From assembly GCA_024704765.1 (NCBI GenBank), contig JAKMXF010000210.1, forward strand, positions 434,001 to 498,000: DNA of 64,000 nt, written 5' to 3'. A program made the translations under genes and the position numbers. Below the pieces are notes generated by a model. That model did not search any database, was not told the DNA's origin, and saw only the letters and a program-made list of their open reading frames with translations. The stretch comes from Oopsacas minuta (Eukaryota > Porifera > Hexactinellida > Lyssacinosida > Leucopsacidae). This document shows, one piece after another, positions 62,001-64,000 of this stretch (its first letter is position 1; the number at the start of each line of letters is the position of its first letter).

Positions 62001-64000
62001 ATTAGCTGATGCCCTACAGAATGCATTACAAATGAGTGAAAGTAAGCCTATTGCACCATTGGATAGTCCTAGTAGTGTTTGTGATAACGATATGAAACGA
62101 GAACTTAAAGTACACATAGAAGCAGCTCTCCTTAACATGAGAGAGGGAACACCAGAAGCTACTAAGAAACATTTACATGTTATACAAGGCATCATTGAAC
62201 ATATCTCTCTTAATCAGAACCCTGAAAATACTGGCACTAGTGACGAGTTTAGTTTCAATAATATTATTGTTGAGATTGATAATGATAAAGAAATGATGCG
62301 ACAGGAGTTAGCTGAGTTCCAAGAAGCTTTCTCAGCTCTAGAGGAGGAGCTGGAAGAGGCACGAGCTACTCTGCAGTCTTTTCAGGATCAAGAAAAGGAT
62401 TTAACTCAGAAAAACAGGATGATACAAGATCTACGTTCTCAGGTTTCAGATTTAAAACTTATAATTTCAACAGAGACACAACGCAATCAGCACGAAAAGT
62501 CTAGCCCCGGTTCTTTAGGAGATGAGCACTCTATCACTGCTAGTCTGCTTGATAGTCCTCAGTCCAGGTTCTTAGAGCCCCGTCTATTCGTTACTCTGTT
62601 TGACTATGATCCTATGAGTCTTTGCACTACAGGACATCCTGAGAGACAACTCCCTCTTAAAGCTGGTGATATTATAGTAGTGCATGGAGACATGAATGCT
62701 ACTGCTCACTATCAAGCTACACACGGAGGTACTGCTGGATTAGTGCCTGCTAACTTCATAGAAGAATTGATAATATCAGATACATTAGCTAGACAGAGAC
62801 TACTGCACCAGTCTCTGTCACCTGAGAAGAAGGATAGGATTAGAAGTGTAGGAGAAGAAGCTTATTCCTCAAGTGAAGACGACAACAACGAGGTTAGACA
62901 CTCAGGAGTTAGAATTCCAATGTGTGTATCTGACCTCTGTGTTGATAAGGTATTTCAAGACAGTATTGTTCTCAGCTGGGAGCCTCCAAAATTATCTTCC
63001 TCCGGTAAATCTAATGGAGCTTACGTGCTAGGATACAGAGCTCTTGTTAACAATGAACCTAAGAAGGATGTGATCGGTGCCCTGCAGGTAAAGTGTTTGC
63101 TAGAAGGAATGACCTCGGGTGTCCCTCTAACTATTCAACTCATTACTCTATCTGATAATGATTTATGTTCACACCCCTGTACAATTCAACATCCACCAAT
63201 ATATTCCTCTCATTCACGGCCTTCTACAGCCTCTTCTCACTTCTCTCTCCCTGCTTCTCTAGCCGACACGATCTCCCCTGCTACCAGCTCATCCACCATT
63301 CTAGAACCTTCTCATAATGTGGTTGCTATCTACGACTATAATGCAATTATTGACTCACCTAATGATAACCACGAGTTTGAACTAAGCTTCAAAGGAGGCG
63401 ACTTAATTACTGTATTCGGATGTGTGATGGAAGATGGTTTCTACTTCGGAGAACTTAATGGGAAGAAAGGGCTTGTGCCTTCTAACTTTGTACAAGAGTA
63501 TTGCGAATCTGATATACAAACTCTAGATACAACTCGAGCTACGAATCAGAGCACGAACAGGCCACAGAGCTCAGATTCTCAATCTCTAATTGCCTCTACT
63601 CCAGATCCTCAGTTACCTAAATCGAAACAAGTACAGGTATTGGCTTTATACTCATACGATCCTTATACAATGTCTCCTAATGAAAATCCTGAAATAGAGC
63701 TGGCATTCAAAGAGGGTGATATATTAAGAATACAGCCTGATATGGATAAGTATGGGTTCTTTCAGGGTGAAATGGATGGGATTCAGGGTCTTATACCTTC
63801 TAACTTTGTTACTGAGTTAGATACTGATTTCAGTGAAGTACAGCTCGAACAAGCTAGCGGCGTTTCACCTCTTCCAGAAATCTTTTCTGACAATGATGCC
63901 GAGGATATTGCCAACCTCATCCAGGAAAAACCGCGAAAAGGTGTCTTCAAAAAGGGAAAGAATTTTGTAAAGAAGTTAGGACGCATAGGTTCTCCCAGAA
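59017..64000 (+). CDS. RIM-binding protein (3' partial)
   Basis: One open frame runs from ATG 59017 through the window end, at least 1661 codons. A very long coiled coil (about 68-1180; many E/K/Q/L heptads) precedes SH3-1 (about 1189-1250; LFVTLFDYDP through GLVPANFI), one FN3 domain (about 1305-1395; DSIVLSWEPPK), SH3-2 (about 1433-1500; VVAIYDYNA through GLVPSNFV) and SH3-3 (about 1540-1605; VLALYSYDP through GLIPSNFV). The SH3-FN3-SH3-SH3 order is diagnostic of RIM-binding proteins, which tie RIM and voltage-gated calcium channels together at presynaptic active zones. Human proteins have three FN3 domains; one is seen here. The coiled coil is longer than I recall for vertebrate RIMBP1/2. 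The basic tail continues past the edge. Confidence 0.9.
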   Translation, partial: MATSPEALEEAIELDINTKANESLLPTDRIIDTLTLSDLSAPDTSQLDTFSLSAEPSKPSQNWQLTSYKKENERLRNQVVKLRKYLDSEKEQLKFIKKDAQETLVRVRKEERDTARHKHNELQLKLERQNQGQLKSSESHWQSEVVRLQGDIRQLRQETARLKVQQQNLEVAKRRAEEDLRKFSQQHDSEVEVLRRAGGQDLRKQHDELRSRDKELRDKKRELDHVNERALRMESKVDELEATLARLKGGLSLEKASPRALLDSREASIGDRSYSDVTTPLHYKEVVTGGPEEVSLASPVTDKDRSVMHKNAELSALAHRLDEKVKKLNGEKQELLDKLKKGQISSDPLKEDNRKLSSKCSDLSSSLRRTEEREKQALGEAKKLKLNQTKFEELITTAKQELSAEKSKNLRHKLGRQQLERAQVELKRLQSELTGHKDTIQNLEKEREDLKKRIDLLKHSKKLLSEERDNAMKQSNQLITDQNNASEKEWENASQASFIQAEMDQVIFERDELKASIVQLHLEHITLQRANSLLNELNEASNNKEESIESELKRSDELERIESELKLSNERIAELESELAIQAGTIDNSELDQRISYLTQSLSSTEAELSVANDRINELEGELQTNIAAEEDRQITVVQLHEQIEQLQQDIKVKSVAHEEELSLVKSERSRLHEQLDDKINRVTELEISLSEAIDNTAQLEARLDQLSSDKIEHTNLEEMKNQEVQHLETELKSAQEALGNISNDKILLSNEVSELRESLNAITELKDKEEVEREDLLERLEQVKQELAKAQDDRDQMRDRLTVAEVSLMGEQHLNEKIQNLEQLNKKTSDENAVLQMRADQLGIIECELETNRNQLERLRDKERELEGDIRVLKLEKEESQLDLQICRESLNKEISKLNEEKNNMVEAYSLQLSEAQTEIDHLRSITTTADKSGEAKSSPDASLLRSRVQALTQQLEEVQRERDNQEQEMEKTLLAKQTELDQIQYNLHETEAKLADALQNALQMSESKPIAPLDSPSSVCDNDMKRELKVHIEAALLNMREGTPEATKKHLHVIQGIIEHISLNQNPENTGTSDEFSFNNIIVEIDNDKEMMRQELAEFQEAFSALEEELEEARATLQSFQDQEKDLTQKNRMIQDLRSQVSDLKLIISTETQRNQHEKSSPGSLGDEHSITASLLDSPQSRFLEPRLFVTLFDYDPMSLCTTGHPERQLPLKAGDIIVVHGDMNATAHYQATHGGTAGLVPANFIEELIISDTLARQRLLHQSLSPEKKDRIRSVGEEAYSSSEDDNNEVRHSGVRIPMCVSDLCVDKVFQDSIVLSWEPPKLSSSGKSNGAYVLGYRALVNNEPKKDVIGALQVKCLLEGMTSGVPLTIQLITLSDNDLCSHPCTIQHPPIYSSHSRPSTASSHFSLPASLADTISPATSSSTILEPSHNVVAIYDYNAIIDSPNDNHEFELSFKGGDLITVFGCVMEDGFYFGELNGKKGLVPSNFVQEYCESDIQTLDTTRATNQSTNRPQSSDSQSLIASTPDPQLPKSKQVQVLALYSYDPYTMSPNENPEIELAFKEGDILRIQPDMDKYGFFQGEMDGIQGLIPSNFVTELDTDFSEVQLEQASGVSPLPEIFSDNDAEDIANLIQEKPRKGVFKKGKNFVKKLGRIGSPR

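Overview
The window is nuclear DNA of a compact, AT-rich animal genome. It carries animal-type genes (nucleoredoxin, LHFPL tetraspan, RIM-binding protein, a Maf/CNC-like bZIP, ZDHHC3/7, FUT10/11, TBC1D8/9, a class C GPCR of GABA-B type). Most genes are single-exon or are broken by introns of about 50-150 bp with GT-AG ends, and gene spacing is tight. This gene density, the GABA-B-like receptor and the protist-like domain fusions suggest a sponge (Porifera). That is an inference; no rRNA or mitochondrial marker is present.

Layout. 1-9.3 kb: end of a DHHC palmitoyltransferase, LHFPL-like protein, POLE3, a FEM1-like ankyrin protein, a YccF-CAX cation/H+ exchanger, and a small divergent Maf-like bZIP (minus). 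9.6-17 kb: PARG, glycerate kinase, and a 1167-residue protein with SAM, ubiquitin-like, vWA, E2 and U-box domains. 17.3-26.3 kb: a ten-exon EXD2 gene whose introns contain five other genes: a GABA-B-like receptor, LSM5 and a coiled-coil protein on the same strand, and a JmjC protein and the dehydrodolichyl diphosphate synthase subunit DHDDS on the opposite strand. The DHDDS intron itself holds a hAT-like MITE with a Tc1-like fragment inside. 27-31 kb: sugar transporter, two foldback elements, stomatin, POLR2J. 31-40 kb: TBC1D8/9, FUT10/11, ANKRD40, tetraspanin, nucleoredoxin. 40-46 kb: NAMPT (minus), an unknown tail-anchored protein, a C2H2 zinc-finger protein. 46.7-50.6 kb: a proline-rich adaptor-like gene with a zinc-knuckle TatD gene nested antisense in its last intron. 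51-55 kb: small single-pass proteins with Tyr/Cys/Pro-rich regions, two of them a tandem duplicate. 55.6-57.3 kb: kelch-cytochrome b561. 59 kb to the edge: a RIM-binding-protein gene that runs off the window.

Some neighbours share biochemistry. PARG consumes poly(ADP-ribose) made from NAD, and NAMPT supplies NAD. POLE3, EXD2 and TatD proteins act on DNA. There is no operon-like logic, and the shared themes may be chance. Mobile DNA is limited to small non-autonomous inverted-repeat elements; no transposase, retroelement, virus, tRNA, rRNA or CRISPR was seen. The most novel candidates are the self-contained E2/E3 protein, the nested EXD2 locus and the bZIP that has lost its DNA-contact residues.
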